A stretch of DNA of 64,000 nucleotides from Timema cristinae (GCA_039000515.1 JBCFYV010000012.1:35020562-35084561); one strand, 5' to 3'; counted from the first letter of the stretch, positions 1 through 12,176 are shown. Program-made: numbers and translations. The notes: generated by a model not told the origin, from the letters alone.

Positions 1-186
1 CAATATAAGAAAAAAAACTTGCATACAAATGTTTAAAAGTATAAAACTTAAATGTAATATTTTTAATTCAAAAAGGGACATTCCGATAACATAAACATAA
101 AACAGAAAGTGTTAAAGTGAGAGAGAATAATGGAAGAAATTTAAAGAGGAAGGATAGAGGAAGATGAGGCATTTTACTAAACTGAC

Positions 187-450
187 ACCCGCCTCGGTGG
201 CGTAGTTGGCTAACGCACTTGTCGAGTTGAGCTCGACTGCTGAGGACGGGGAGCTCGAGGTTCGAATCTCAGTCGGGTGAACTGGGTTGGTTTTTCCTAA
301 ATGGTCTTCCACTCTCCCTCCACGCAAATGCGGGTTCACGTCCTCTAATTCAACCTTCCCAATTACTAATCCATTAAGTAATTAGTACTTAAAGCGTATA
401 ACCCGAACGGGTAGTAGGATGCAGAGCTAGATATTATTATAACTACTATT
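187..450 (+). repeat. SINE-A copy with 11-bp TSD
   Basis: A tRNA-like head begins CCCGCCTCGGTGGCGTAG, giving a pol III A box (TGGCGTAGTTGG) and a B box (GGTTCGAATCTC). The body follows (TTTTTCC...CACTCTCCCTCCACGC), then the shared 3' domain with CGTATAACCCGAACGGG and a short ATT-rich tail. ACTAAACTGAC occurs at 176-186 and again at 451-461, an exact 11-bp target-site duplication. This fixes both ends and indicates retroposition by target-primed reverse transcription. Confidence 0.9.
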
Positions 451-461
451 ACTAAACTGAC

Positions 462-2290
462 CCGGCCACAGGCTGGAAACAGTTGATGATAATGATGAGG
501 CACATGCTGATCATTTTCAGATTAATTTTTGCGTGAGACATATTTTAAAGTAAAAATCATTTCTTCCACGCGAGATTTCCGAACGTCTTCAACGCGTCCG
601 AGTGCTCCAGCAGTTGGCAAACATAAAACACGTTAGCATTAAAGCTAGGTTCAGTTAAACTGATTAAGATTTAGTAATAAACGTTAAGAAAGTGAATTTG
701 TATTTAATAAGCAACGTAGATTGGCGTTTTACAAGAAGACGAAACGCAAGTCTATTTCATATTGTTCACCAGCGCAAACGCACAACTCGACGTAAACTAT
801 TACCCACACACTTAACAAGGCCTTTCTTCCTGGGAATAAAACTAATTACAAAGACTTAGGTTAGGGTCGATTTCCTCCAGAAGCCGGCGGCTGGTAAACA
901 AAGCACGATCTCCTCTTTCCCATCTCACCCTTTCCCCTCCTCTACATCTCTCATCCTACCGACCCAAAGATGTTGCCCGCCAGGTACGTGAACATTGAAT
1001 GGGCAACACCTGTCGTTTATATCATGATACTCTAGTCTGAGGTTACTCCCACTGCATTGTTGCCACATCTCTACTCCAATTCATTAGGAGAGTTTGTAGC
1101 AAGCACTGCCTTGTTTTGGGATCCTAGCTCTTGAATATTTACTGTCCTTTACCCCTTCTCCACACTCAACCAAAGCTATTTTTTAAAGTATAGTTCCTTG
1201 TAACAGAGGTTATATTTTCAGAAGAGTTAGCTAATATTATGTAAATTATAGAAAATTGGAAATATTGTGTGATTGGGAACCGAAACTAGGTTTGTATTTA
1301 TGTATTTTCATGCTAATACTTTTAGTGTTAATTTATTTTGATCTAAAGAATGTTGCCTGGCTTACACATCAAATTGTTTGCTATACGTATTTGATACTAA
1401 GATGTGGCGAAGTATTAAAAAAAGTATTTGCTCAACAGATTTTATGTGTGTGTATTATTTAGGTATTTTAAAAGAAAAATTTTCAAACTAAGGGGAAGAG
1501 GAAATGGAAAAACGACTGTGATAAATCACATGAGGTAAGCCATCAGTGCACCTAGCTGCCAGTCATACACTGACCTCCCCGTCACTGGGAATAAAATTTA
1601 TTGCGAGCCTGATGCCTTAAAATACGTGACCATAGTTTAAGTGAAAAAAAGTACTTAACATACGCGCGGTCAGTTAATTAAACTAAAATTGCGAGGGCAA
1701 CTAGTTTTGGGATAAAATTGTTTTGAAATATTCGAACACTGTTTCAACCGGTAATCAAACTCAGGAGTTTTTAATATTCTGTTATCGTGTGAAGCATTCT
1801 GCCACAAAGAGCTTGGCTACCATCGAGACCTATGTTTTTCTTTTAAATATATCATTAATACATACAATGTATTTATGAAACTATCTGGTATCGAACCAGG
1901 TTACACCAAGTAATCTAAATTTACACACTAAGTTTAGGGGTGAAAGCTCACAGTATTACATTAATAGGCTAAACTATGACCTTATCAGTCGCACCATAGA
2001 GGAAACAAACAAGGTAAGCTTTCTATCATTCAGAGTAAACGAACTGTACATTCAACACAGGGTTGATTAATGACTTAATATAGGGGCTATATGTGGATTT
2101 AAATGCATTGGCGTGGATAGAGGATGAGGAAACCACTCCATAGATCACCTTGCCGTTAGTTAAACGGCTATCTTTCCGTTTATTGCGATCAGAATTTTTA
2201 AAAAAAGTTGATTTAGCTAATTCTAAAGCACTCTTAAAATTATGTCATGTTTGTTTTCATTCTATCTGGTCGTTTTATAAATTACTAGCG
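462..2290. other. no gene seen; AT-rich unassigned DNA
   Basis: There is a minus-strand SINE-B-like remnant around 1480-1610 (CCAGTCATACACTGACCTCC) and a tRNA-B-box-like stretch near 1885 (GGTATCGAACCAGG). Otherwise nothing is recognisable. Confidence 0.4.
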
Positions 2291-2295
2291 TGAAT

Positions 2296-2522
2296 CAGGG
2301 GTCGCATGGTATGAGGCGTCACTATAGCAATAGGCAATATTTCCGATGATGTGCAGATTGGGGTTCGAATCCCATCTAGGTGTAATGAGGGTTAGGAAGT
2401 TAGTAAATGGTTTCCCACTTTTATTTCACGGAGATCAAGATACATTCCTCTAAAATATACCCTTCTAATCCCAACCCCATTAATGTAGTTATAAGGTCAT
2501 ATCAAACAGGTAGTAAGACGCC
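2296..2522 (+). repeat. SINE-B copy, degenerate
   Basis: The head (CGCATGGTATGAGGCGTCAC), B-box region GGTTCGAATCCC and body lead to AGGTAGTAAGACGCC at the 3' end. Many substitutions suggest an old copy. Confidence 0.65.
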
Positions 2523-2904
2523 AATCATAGATGCAGTGTATCCAGAGTCTGGCGCCGACTTCTACAGCCTGACCTTCAAGACTTGTGTGTTGATTCTGTT
2601 TGATCCACTTTCTAGCGAGTCATCTCAACGGCTGGCAGGTGTTGTTGGTGGTGCACAGATTACTATCACGGTTCCTATGGGAAGCTAGGGGGCAGGTGGG
2701 CGATGACAGAAGAGACTGACTGAATGAGTGTGGGGAGGTGGTGGGACGAGGGGAGGTAAAGAATAGAGAAACATCTCGAGGTAGCGTGAGAAACAGCCTC
2801 TCTTTTCTTGTTCTGATTTCTCCTCCAAAAGGGTTTCGTTCAGGCAAGGTAAAGAAGTGAGGTGATAGTTAAAAGTTAATAACATGGTAGTCAGGGCTGA
2901 TAGA

Positions 2905-3330
2905 ATTGTGAAATGAAAAATTTTCCACGAAGATTTGTTAATCTTAGAAAAATGTTCTACTAGTCGTTTCTTTAGATTTTATTCCGGAAAATTTTCCCCA
3001 CTGTTTGAATGGAACGAATGCAATTGAGCTGTCCCTAGTTTTAGGGAGTTTTAAGGTTTCCACTTCAGTTTAGTTATTTATTCCGAGGACGTTAACACAA
3101 GAACATCAAATGAGCTACAATAAGTCAAAACAGTAATTATAGCTGTTCTTTTCTTAAACTCAAGTATTGTCTTCAGGGCTTGGTGGTTGAATATATCACT
3201 AATTTTCGGGCTACTGAAGACTAGATAATGTTAATACTTAAATATCAAAACCAACACATCATTCTCCTTTAATTGCATGATCTGAAATCTTTACCAGAAA
3301 ATTTTACTAATGAAAATTTGCATCTCTCAA
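2905..3330 (+). repeat. RepY copy
   Basis: CTTGGTGGTTGAATATATCA, GGGCTACTGAAGACTAGAT and CCAACACATCATTCTCCTTT correspond to segments at 13995-14345 (CTTTGTGGTTGAATGTTTCA, GACCAGATATGTTAGTAC, GAACACATCCTCTTTCACC). No coding or terminal structure was identified. Confidence 0.5.
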
Positions 3331-3370
3331 CAATAACACGGATGGCTGGATGAAAAATTTCTCACATCCA

Positions 3371-3568
3371 CAAAAATTCAGCACTAAATATTGGCATAGG
3401 TTTCAGAATTTGTGCCGTTATGGGTGCTGCCAGCAGCACTCACTGTTTTTCGGTGTTTTCACGAAAACTATGGTGGCACAAATTATGGGAGTAGTATATT
3501 CTTGTGGCACAAATTCAGCACTAAATATTGGCGTAGGTTTCAGAATTTGTGCCATTAGTGTTGCTGCC
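3371..3568 (+). repeat. 60-bp direct duplication, 135 bp apart
   Basis: ATTCAGCACTAAATATTGGC to TTTGTGCC.TTA.G..TGCTGCCA occurs at 3371-3434 and 3506-3568 with a few differences. The frame at 3350-3595 merely spans both copies. Confidence 0.85.
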
Positions 3569-3591
3569 AACTTCACGGACCTGTTTTTTGT

Positions 3592-3805
3592 CTAAGCCAT
3601 ATATTTTTCCACTGTCTGCTTGCTAGGCCTGTCGTAGCTTCATATACCTCATAATTAATTAAAACTAGGACAGGCACAACATCCGTCCTCGCCATTAATT
3701 TATCATGAATGAAAGGGTAAACCTATATTTTCATCAATAATAAATTTTCGGCCATGCCGGAATTGAACCCAGGATCCTTAGCACAGTGGGCAGACTCGGT
3801 AGGTG
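3592..3805 (-). repeat. SINE-E copy
   Basis: TTGCTAGGCCTGTCGTAGCT, AACTAGGACAGGCACAACAT, CATGAATGAAAGGGTAAACC and CCGGAATTGAACCCAGGATC correspond to SINE-E in reverse (compare 26750-27000). Confidence 0.75.
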
Positions 3806-3926
3806 TTGGATTGTCAAAGTTGGCTGCTAAAAATATATATTTTTTAAGAGGTCCTTTCTACTAGAATCCTACTATACATCGTTAATCGATTTTTGTATAA
3901 TTAAAGCTGTTTAGTTAAAAGTTAAA

Positions 3927-4181
3927 TACCCGCCTCGGTGGCACAGTTAGCTAACGCGCTAGTCGTATTGAGCTCGACTGCCAAGGATGGGGAGATTGAA
4001 GTTCGAGTCTCGGTCGGGTGAGCTAGGGTGAATTTCTTAAACGGGTTTACACTCTCCCTCCACGCAATACGGATTCACTTTCTCTCAATTCAACCTTCCC
4101 ATTTCTTAATCCATTAGCGTAGTTAGTACTTAAGCGTATAACCCGAACGGATAGTAAGACGTGGTGCTACATTAAAACAAA
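3927..4181 (+). repeat. SINE-A copy
   Basis: The copy has the full head, body and shared tail (CCCGAACGGATAGTAAGACG) followed by an A-rich 3' end. AAAAGTTAAA at 3917-3926 and 4182-4191 looks like a 10-bp target duplication. The A and B boxes remain readable, with scattered substitutions. Confidence 0.85.
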
Positions 4182-5121
4182 AAAAGTTAAAAATGGAACG
4201 CTTGAGTCCCTCAAACCTTATGGTATTCGAGAGATTCGAGTTTCTCAAAAATTATCTCGTATACAATTTTACTATGAAGAACTTGTCCTTTATAAAAATT
4301 TTAATCAAATGGCAAAAGGAATTATAATTATATAGGCCTGCTTGTTTAGGAAGAATAACAAAATCCCCAAAAAGGGTAAAACTGTATTAATATAATTAAT
4401 TTACCAAAAAAGTGTTCTCTTTGCTATTTATGACGTAATAGACACGAGCAACAAAATAGTATTTGTCAGTGCCATCAAGCCTTAAACAATTTTTCTTCAT
4501 TCAATTTCAAACATTTTAGTTTTAAATAAATAAATTGTACGTTTTAAAAGATTCAAAGGATTCGATTTCTGAATCGAAGCTCGAAAGAAAATTTAGGCTT
4601 TGTATTTGTTAAATACAGGGTTAGAACCATCTCTAACTAAAATATATTAAGATTAAGATATAACATACAAGAGAAAAGTAATCAACACGTGAGAGTAAGG
4701 GATTGGTTACTCCTAAGCAAGTGTCGTGGAAGTGAACAAGCAATACGCGGGAGTAGCATTTGTAGTATATCTCACAGGGGGGATATATCAGGTGGATTCC
4801 CCATGCTGCTAGCGCGGGAAAACTAGCATTAATATTTCAATTGCTTTTCAGAGACAAAATAAAATACGGGTGATTCCTTATATCAATAAATTTCCAGGAT
4901 AAACTTTAATGAATTGCAACTTTTACAAGTGGAGCTCTGGATTCGTTACTTACAGCATGGTTCATGGTTCATAACTAACCTGACTGACGATCGCTTCCGG
5001 ACATAGGGGCTAGGTCTGCGTGGAGACAAGAGGGATAATTGTAGGATTTTGTATACGGGACCTTTTAGAAAATTGTACTGTTATTTTATAGGTATTTATA
5101 ATGTCTATGAACAGTGACAGA

Positions 5122-5381
5122 TACCCGCTTCGGTGGCGGCATGGTCTAATGCGATACTCTGGTGTTAGACTAGACTGCTGACGACGGGGAAATAGAGGCT
5201 CCAATCTCGGTCAGATGCACTGAGGGCGGTTTTTCCAAAATCGTTTTCCACTCTTCCTTAACGAAAATGCAGGTTCATTTCATATAAATATAACCTTCCT
5301 AATACCTAGAACCACCGGAGTAATTAGTACATAAGCGTATAACCCAAACGAGTTAGTAAGACGCGTTGTTAAAAAAAAAAC
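5122..5381 (+). repeat. SINE-B copy with poly(A)-like tail
   Basis: The head (CGCTTCGGTGGCGGCATGG), body and shared tail (CGTATAACCCAAACGAG, GTAAGACGCG) end in an A run. The B box is degraded. Confidence 0.8.
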
Positions 5382-5425
5382 ATGACAGCTGCAGATTACA
5401 TAATGTGAAGTATTAATATGTGACA

Positions 5426-5640
5426 ATACTGTGCTGGCGGCCGGGGTTCAATCCTCGGTCCCGGCACAGATTTATCTGATTTCCAAACCATTCCTTCACC
5501 TCTGACAAGATCTTGTGAATGTGGTGAATGACAGGCCTCCACCGTGGTTCGGATTCCACGTTAAACTGTAGGTCCTTCATTTCATCTCATCACAATCACC
5601 CTAAACCGAACGGGTAGTAAGACGGGTGCTAATAATAATA

Positions 5641-5673
<33 letters not shown>
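5426..5673 (+). repeat. SINE-C copy, 5'-truncated, 11-bp TSD
   Basis: The copy starts inside the tRNA-like head just before GGGGTTCAATCCTCGG (B box), so the A box is missing. The SINE-C body follows (ACCTCTGACAAGATC...CCTCCACCGTGGTTCGG), then a shortened shared tail and a long (AAT)n run. AATATGTGACA is duplicated at 5415-5425 and 5674-5684. 5' truncation plus a target duplication is typical of LINE-driven retroposition. Confidence 0.88.
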
Positions 5674-5677
<4 letters not shown>

Positions 5678-5944
5678 TGTGACAGTAGATCTTGTATCGT
5701 TTCTAGTTGTCAAAAAAGGTTCTTCCTATGGAAATTGCTCTGTCGAGAAACTATGTGTAGAACGCATGCGTACCATTTAGCGAGAGGGTGCTCTACTTTT
5801 ATAAATGCAGTGATCACTACATCTTAACGATGAAGTTATATAACGTTCACGTGACGTAGAGGTAACGTAACGTAAACACGTGAGAAAAATCCATCCAATG
5901 ACTTTCAACTTTTTTTAAAACAAATTGTTCTTAACCCGAACCGT

Positions 5945-6158
5945 CAGGCACATGGACTAAGTGTAAAGTTAATTAATTTAGTGTGGGTTGTAGGTCAGAG
6001 ATCAAATCTCAGCTGATTCATTGAGGCTGTTTTTTCCTAGGGTTTTTCCAATATTCCTCCACTTAAATGAGGGTACACTTATTTTAAAATATAGTTCTAC
6101 CTTAATAATTTTACCAAATTAAATAATATAAACCAAAGGGTAGTGAACAAGTGGAAAG
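5945..6158 (+). repeat. SINE-B fragment, highly degenerate
   Basis: Recognisable parts are the ACATGGACTAAG head remnant, GATCAAATCTCAGC, TTTTTCCTAGGG and a decayed tail (AAACCAAAGGGTAGTGAAC). Confidence 0.5.
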
Positions 6159-6285
6159 TGTTTACAAAAATTCAGCTCATGCAGGGCTGATTATTAACTA
6201 GGCTTACAGTACTTTAAATAGAAGTCTACTGGAACTATAAAATAAAGTTTAAGAGGAGCCCATGACATTTTGGTATTCGCGAGTA

Positions 6286-6815
6286 AGGCTTGATTCACAC
6301 CATCGCCTGAAAATAGAAATCGAAATATGCTTGAGTGTCACAGCAACTCACACACTGTATGTTAACCCATAATGCATTGCAACGCTAACTTTAAACAGCT
6401 GATTATCAACATATTTTATTTTCTAGTCGATATACATAATATATTTTCCCCCCGACGGATGTCTTCAAATTATAACGCTGTGTCGTGCACAATCCAATAC
6501 ATCTATAAACACGCTTTACATTAACGGGTTATTTCAAATCTTCTCACAACGGCCAACGAAGTTGTCTGCTTGCTTCTGGTTGTAGAGCGCATGCGTTGTC
6601 AAATGAGCATGCGCACTGATTTGAGATGGTTAGTTCTAAAATGTATTAGTTTTCCTGTGCGGATCATCTCAGGTAGACCGGATAAGTAGAAATGAGTTGA
6701 ACTTTAGCGGAACAGCTTGCAAAGATGAGGTGCAAATCTTGTGATTGGCTTAGAGCTCGTCACGTGACCGCGTTTCTGTCCTGCGCTAGTTTTTCGGTGA
6801 ACGTGTGAATCCACA
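6286..6815. mobile_element. TIR element with GATTCACAC ends
   Basis: The left end (AGGCTTGATTCACACCATCG) and right end (reverse complement TGTGGATTCACACGTTCACC) form imperfect terminal inverted repeats that continue into a GAAAA motif. GTA flanks both ends and may be a 3-bp target duplication. The interior has no coding capacity but contains CpG-rich NRF1-like palindromes (GCGCATGCG near 6588). The size is consistent with a MITE, possibly PIF/Harbinger type. Confidence 0.6.
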
Positions 6816-6966
6816 GTAATACTGCAGATGGAATCTGAGCATTGTAAACGAATAATTGCGGCACTAAATATCCGCGTTGAATTTGATTGTAATATGATCT
6901 AATGGAGGAACACGTGATACACTTCACTTATCGTAACATGATACCTCTATTTAAAAACAACACACA

Positions 6967-7140
6967 TCGGGTTTGAGTGGCCTAACTGTCACTCTATCAT
7001 AATATTGGTTTGTCGGTGATGGGGAAATCAGGGTTTGAATCTTGACCGGGTGTATTCAGGGTGCTTTTTTCTAAGTGGTTTACCTTTCACCCTACCCTGC
7101 GTATTTTATTTGCATCGTGTTTTACTTCCCGTCCAGGGAA
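6967..7140 (+). repeat. SINE-B copy, truncated
   Basis: The copy has the head (GGGTTTGAGTGGCCTAACTG), the B-box region (GGGTTTGAATCTTG) and the start of the body. A minus-strand tail-like piece (TTTTACTTCCCGTCCAGGG) follows immediately, suggesting two adjoining opposite copies. Confidence 0.6.
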
Positions 7141-7329
7141 AAAAGTTCAGACTTGAACCCTGATCTAATTGTAATTGGCAATCCAGCCTATTTAGAGAAA
7201 ACGCGAAAGATGCGACCGTGTAAGCGGATACAAATTTGGAAATATTTCCTCTAAATTCTATCTTTCTCATCCCTATCCCATCAGAGTTTTTTCATCGCGC
7301 CCCCTTAGCCGTTCGTACTGCATGCATAC

Positions 7330-7751
7330 TATACAGCATGCACCGTAATATGCGAGACCATATCAGCGGTGGACAAGAGACAAACAAACAATCAAAAAAG
7401 CTAATACAAACATGTGTCCCATTTTACCATATTTCTGAGTTATTATCATGTTTGTACTCCAGTAATGTAGAGCTGTTTAACATTATAGGAAATGCTAAAA
7501 TGGCCACCTTCGGCCTGAATGAAAGCATTGCAATGCAATTTATTTATTAAAGATTGCGGTATTCTACGATTCGACGACTGCATTCAGGCTGAAGGTGGCC
7601 ATTTTGAGCACTTACTATTGGGTTTAAGTAGCTCCACATTATTGGAGTACAAACATAAATCATCTCTGAAACCAGATAAAATGGATACATGTTTATATGA
7701 GCTTTTGTGTCTCTTGTCCCACGTGTTACGGTACACACCGTGTATTAAATA
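7330..7751. repeat. long imperfect inverted repeat (arms about 170-200 bp)
   Basis: The left arm (7330-7522) and right arm (7579-7751) are reverse complements with substitutions and one internal insertion. Shared blocks include AAAATGGCCACC, ATGTTTGTACTCCA, CCCATTTTA and GGACAAGAGAC. The loop is about 55 bp. The short open frames here on both strands mirror each other, which is explained by the inverted repeat rather than by coding. The family is not recognised. Confidence 0.75.
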
Positions 7752-7814
7752 TGAGGATGGTATCATTTAGAAGAGGTGTAGTAAAACATTTGGCACGATA
7801 GTGTGTTAAAACAA

Positions 7815-7928
7815 TAGGAAAACCCCGTCTCAATACACCCGGCCGAGATCCAAGCTCCGAGCTCCCTGTCACCAGCAAGTCAGACTAGATAGGCGTGGCA
7901 TTTAATCCACGCACCCACCGATTATAGT
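7815..7928 (-). repeat. SINE-B head fragment
   Basis: The sequence ACACCCGGCCGAGATCC through the AGTCAGACTAGATAGGCGTG block to CACCGAT matches the 5' half of SINE-B on the minus strand. The 3' half is missing. Confidence 0.55.
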
Positions 7929-8125
7929 ATCAGTAAAGTTGGGAGAACTGGTTGAAAACTAGAAGTTTAAGGAGGTCTATCTTTCCAGTCTTCGTCGTGT
8001 TGAGTAGCGTGAAGGCCGAACAGGAAAGGTACAATAGGAGGTCTCTTGGCAGCTGTTCTGGCGACGTTACACCTGGTGACCTAAGAGGAAGGGGGAGAGG
8101 AAGGGGGAAGTGAGTTCCCTGCATG

Positions 8126-9118
8126 GCCTCGGCTACTGCAAGACTAGGCTCAACGTGGCTCCGTATTATTTTATCAGGACAGAGTGAAGGAACATTTGGA
8201 TTGACTATGCGCGAGCTAAGGGCTCATTTAAACGAATAAGCTTCCTACCTCTTCACATTTAAATTTAATAGAAAACTATTCAAGATGATTTAAAAACTGA
8301 CAAAGATGCACATTAATAGGATATAGCACCCTCTATTAAATTATGTTGACATTTATAATCCCATTATTTAAAAAAATAACATATTCCAGGTAAAGCACAT
8401 ATTCTCTAAAAACTCAATTTTCTGTATTTTCTTCAAAGTGAAAAATTTCAATTGATTGTAATATTTTTGAGAAAAGGAGAGAACACCAAAGAAAATGATT
8501 GAGATTAAGTATGTAGGGAAAATATCACAATAAATACTAAGAAAGAGATGGGAGGAGCAGATAAAAGAAAGTGTGCAAGTGAGAAGATAAGACTGGACGT
8601 GAGGAAGGATGATATAGACATTTTACTAAACAGAGCAAGTCACAGGTGATGAGATTGATGACTTAGAAGTAACATAATTACCACTTCTTTCTAGTAAATT
8701 CTTAATTTATTTGAAATAACAACATATTTTTAAAAAATATTGAAAATGGTATGCTGGCACTAAAACTACCCCTAAAGCTCAAATTTTAAATATATTACAA
8801 TGTAAATAATTTGTAGATATGGATATTATCAAAAGTAATAGCATAGTCTATCTGAATTTTATATTTTTCTCATTTCATTTTTTATACATTTTCATGTGTA
8901 TGAAACATATTTGATTATTTCTACAAGCTTTAATGGCAGCAAGCTGATATTAGTGAAGGACAAATACAGAAATCAGAAAACATATAATTAATTTATCATT
9001 ATTATGAAAGAGAACAAACACAAATCCAAAGTGATACATTGTATTTCTAAGTTTGATTTGAATTCATAATAGCTAGGTTGGTAGAAATATTAATTATCAC
9101 CTGAGCAAAATATTACGT
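8126..9118. other. no gene seen; AT-rich, purine-rich patch
   Basis: The segment 8470-8640 resembles the sequence around 95-180 (GAGGAAGGAT...GACATTTTACTAAAC), suggesting a shared old repeat. The rest is featureless. Confidence 0.35.
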
Positions 9119-9382
9119 TTGTTTTGTTTTGTTTTGTTTTGTTTTATTTTAGCACCACGTCTTACTACCCACTCGGATTATACGCCTATGTACTAATTAT
9201 GATAATGCATTAGGTAGGTTGAATTTAGAGGAAGTATATCGACATTTGCTTGGAGGGAGAGTGGAAAACCATACTCAGCACACCCAGCTGAGATCGAAAC
9301 CTGACCTCCCCACCTTTAGAAGTCTGGTTTATTGCTAGAGTAGCTCCTTAAACCATGTGGTCATGTGGCCACTGAAGTGGGT
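9119..9382 (-). repeat. SINE-B copy with pentanucleotide tail
   Basis: The copy is full length on the minus strand. Its 3' side (left) has a GTTTT pentamer run (9119-9150) instead of the ATT triplet, then the shared tail (AGCACCACGTCTTACTACCC), the body and the head ending near ACTGAAGTGGGTA. The different tail unit shows that the simple-sequence tail varies between copies. Confidence 0.82.
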
Positions 9383-9789
9383 AATATTAAATTGCATAAG
9401 GGTTTAAGAAATAACGATATTTTATATAAATTTACTAGAATGTCGTAACCTTATTAGTTATTACAAATATATATTAATTCAGAATCGTTGCTCAAACTCA
9501 TGTCAAAATTTAAAACGTAAAATTAGAGCGTGTAAATTAAATAAACTATATCTCAATACTGCAGGCATTATCTATAATTGAATATTCAGAAAAAATCTCC
9601 TTCTATAAGAAGAAACATCTTTGACAGATGACAATTTTACTAAAACAATTTTAACATAGTAATAAGTCAAGTCACTTCAGATATATAGTATTAATACTAT
9701 AAAATAATGATAATAGTATAGTAAAATAATATCAATTTTGACCACGACAACACAGTTTTGTATCTTTTTAAAGTTACTACTATTACTAT

Positions 9790-9942
9790 TAGCGGCACGT
9801 CTTACTACCCGATCGGGTTATACGCACTTACGTTAATGTGTAATGGTTGGGTGATTGAGAGATGAAATGGAGGACCTACAGTTTAATGTGGGATCCGAAC
9901 CACGGTGGAGGCCTGGCATTCCCCACATTCACAAGTTGTGTT
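9790..9942 (-). repeat. SINE-C copy, 5'-truncated
   Basis: The shared tail (GTCTTACTACCCGATCGGG) is joined to the SINE-C body (GATGAAATGGAGGACCTACA, CCACGGTGGAGGCCTGG). It stops at CACAAGTTGTG, so the tRNA-like head is missing. Confidence 0.8.
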
Positions 9943-10369
9943 TTTAAAGTTTCTTCATACCAATTTCCTAGTATAGTTGAGTCGAAAAATAATACGGGCT
10001 TTAATTGCTTTTATGCAGTCTATACATCTCAGAATGAGGGCTATTTACACTTTATTCAAGGGAAAGTTAAGAGGAGGGTAATTTATAAAAAGTTTAGCCA
10101 CATTCAACGGAAATGGGCTGTAAAAACCAAAATCAAAACCCACACGTGAAAAACCACGCCCAAAGCACAATACAGATATTAAAACCCTTAATTACGTGCC
10201 CAACTCCCTATACCACGTTACCATCATTGTGGGCTGATTAACTTGCACATTTTTTTTAGATCAACTTGCATACATTCATAAGCCAAACAGAGTGAATAGC
10301 TGGAGTACTTCCGTTCAATAGGTGGTATAAAATGCACTTAGTGAACTTTAACCAGTTTTGGTTAAATTC

Positions 10370-11132
10370 AGTGGCGAAGCGGGATGATAATTTTTGGGTA
10401 AGCTGAGTCATGACAACTCATAAAGGGGCACACTTAACAATGTCAAAAATGGGACTTTTATGAAGTTATATAATACAGTACTGGCAGACTATTATTATTA
10501 ATAATAATAATAATAATAATACCATTTTTTATTCTTCTGTGAAATATCGCATTTTGATCTTGCTATTTTTCGTTTTAAATGCATCTTTTGTTCAAAAGAC
10601 GTAGAATTATTTAAAGAAAAGTGAACTGAATCAAAAGAGTCATTGTGAATGACTACAACGTCTCACATTTATTTCTACGGTACATGCAATAAATGCTAAA
10701 ACATCACTGATAGGAAATTTAAAACAATTCAATAGAATAATAAAATTCTCAAGTCACAATCACATAACTAAATTAATTTACACTGAAATAAACCTTTTAA
10801 ACATACTATATATACCTAGAATGTAACACTCACGAGTTAGGGATAGCCGGCTTACTGGTCGCCTTCAGTTGCTGAGATAAAGAGTTGCGCGCGCATTACC
10901 CTCCTAGCTCCTCGCAGGCCTGATTCTCCAGATGTGTTAGGCGGAAAGATTTCAGCTTAACTTTCCAAAAGGAACGGATACATTTGCTTCGTGCGCTTAC
11001 TAAAATGGTACTATGCTTTTAAAAATAAGCATTTAAATTTCAATTTTAAATTTGTTTTATGTAAATGGGTATTTTCTCTCCTTTTTCAAATCCTTTTGGG
11101 ATAGTTGAGCTTATCCTGCTTACCCTGACACC
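10370..11132. mobile_element. possible hAT-like element with degenerate TIRs
   Basis: The left end CAGTGGCGAAGCGGGATGAT resembles hAT termini, and the right end read in reverse (CAGGGTAAGCAGGATAAGC) is similar but imperfect. Inside are a short (ATT)n/(AAT)n palindrome (10487-10522) and a GC-rich block (10850-10925). No transposase and no matching 8-bp duplication were seen. Confidence 0.3.
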
Positions 11133-11697
11133 TTACTACTGGTTATTCTGAGTGTTTTATGTTTTCGCATTAAAAGTTTCATCCTCTGGCGATTAATATA
11201 CTATTTTAGAAGTGTGATGTACTTCAACTCGCCTTTATTTTCTTTGTTATGAGTAGCAATAAGACATCTTAAAAGCACATGTAACAAACTTTGTTGCGGA
11301 GTAAAAGCAACTTTAATCAAGTCAAGTGACGTTCGTTATCATCCCTATGTGTCTACCGGTGTTTCAGTATTAGGGTATGAAGAGGATCGGGGTAGGGAGA
11401 GGGAAGGAAGGGTTGTCTGATTCACTATTCACGCGTGGGCTGTGGGGAAGTTTCATTCGCCTGAAGGGGTGCGGTCGATCGCCCCGGACGCTCGGTAGCC
11501 CTGCAACAGGCGCGAGACTAAGGGAGGTTAAGATGTCACACTTCTTGATTCTACGTGCTCATAATACGTCACATCAAACTTTCGACAATCTTCGAGTAGG
11601 TAATACTCCTAGTACAATAAAAACCAGATAGGTGGAATATTTTAGTAAATACACACTCTCTTTGCCGTCAACAGTATGACATTTTACTCTTTTTTCC

Positions 11698-11935
11698 CCA
11701 TCGCGTCGTACCATCTGTCCCGGATGTTTGCCTTTATTTGCACTAATTGATAAGGAACGAATAAGGCAGAATTTAGAGGAAATATATCAGCATTTTCGTA
11801 GAGAAATAAGAGAAAACTATTTAGGAAAAACCACCCTCGGTACATCCTAGCTCCGATCAAGAAACATAAGGTTGCATCAACGGCAAACTAGACTAGATGA
11901 GTATGGCACTTAGCGTGCCCACCTATGTGGGTTCT
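11698..11935 (-). repeat. SINE-B copy, member 1 of a three-copy array
   Basis: A decayed tail (CGCGTCGTACCATCTGTCCC) leads into the body and the head (CTAGATGAGTATGGCACTTA...). It has the same orientation as the next two copies. Confidence 0.65.
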
Positions 11936-11952
11936 ACTTTACTAGTTTTTTT

Positions 11953-12176
11953 ATCACCATGTCTTACTTCCCGTACAGGTGATACACATATCTTCTAATT
12001 ACGCAAGTGTGTTAGAAATGGGAAAGGTTGGATTTAGATTACGTGTACCCACATTTGTGTGGAGGGAGAATAGATATAAATTTAGGGAGAACCACCTTCA
12101 GTACACCAGACGGGGATTCAAACCCCGACCTCTCTATCATTGTCATTTCAGTTCATGGCAAGAGTTACGCCTGAAA
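11953..12176 (-). repeat. SINE-B copy, member 2 of a three-copy array
   Basis: The copy contains CACCATGTCTTACTTCCCG, the GGAAAGGTTGGATTTAG body and a B-box region (GGGGATTCAAACCCCGACC) on the minus strand. Confidence 0.75.

Noticed and set aside
5640..5673. CRISPR or other short regularly spaced repeats
   Set aside because: The window is eukaryotic. The short repeats are microsatellites and minisatellites without spacers.
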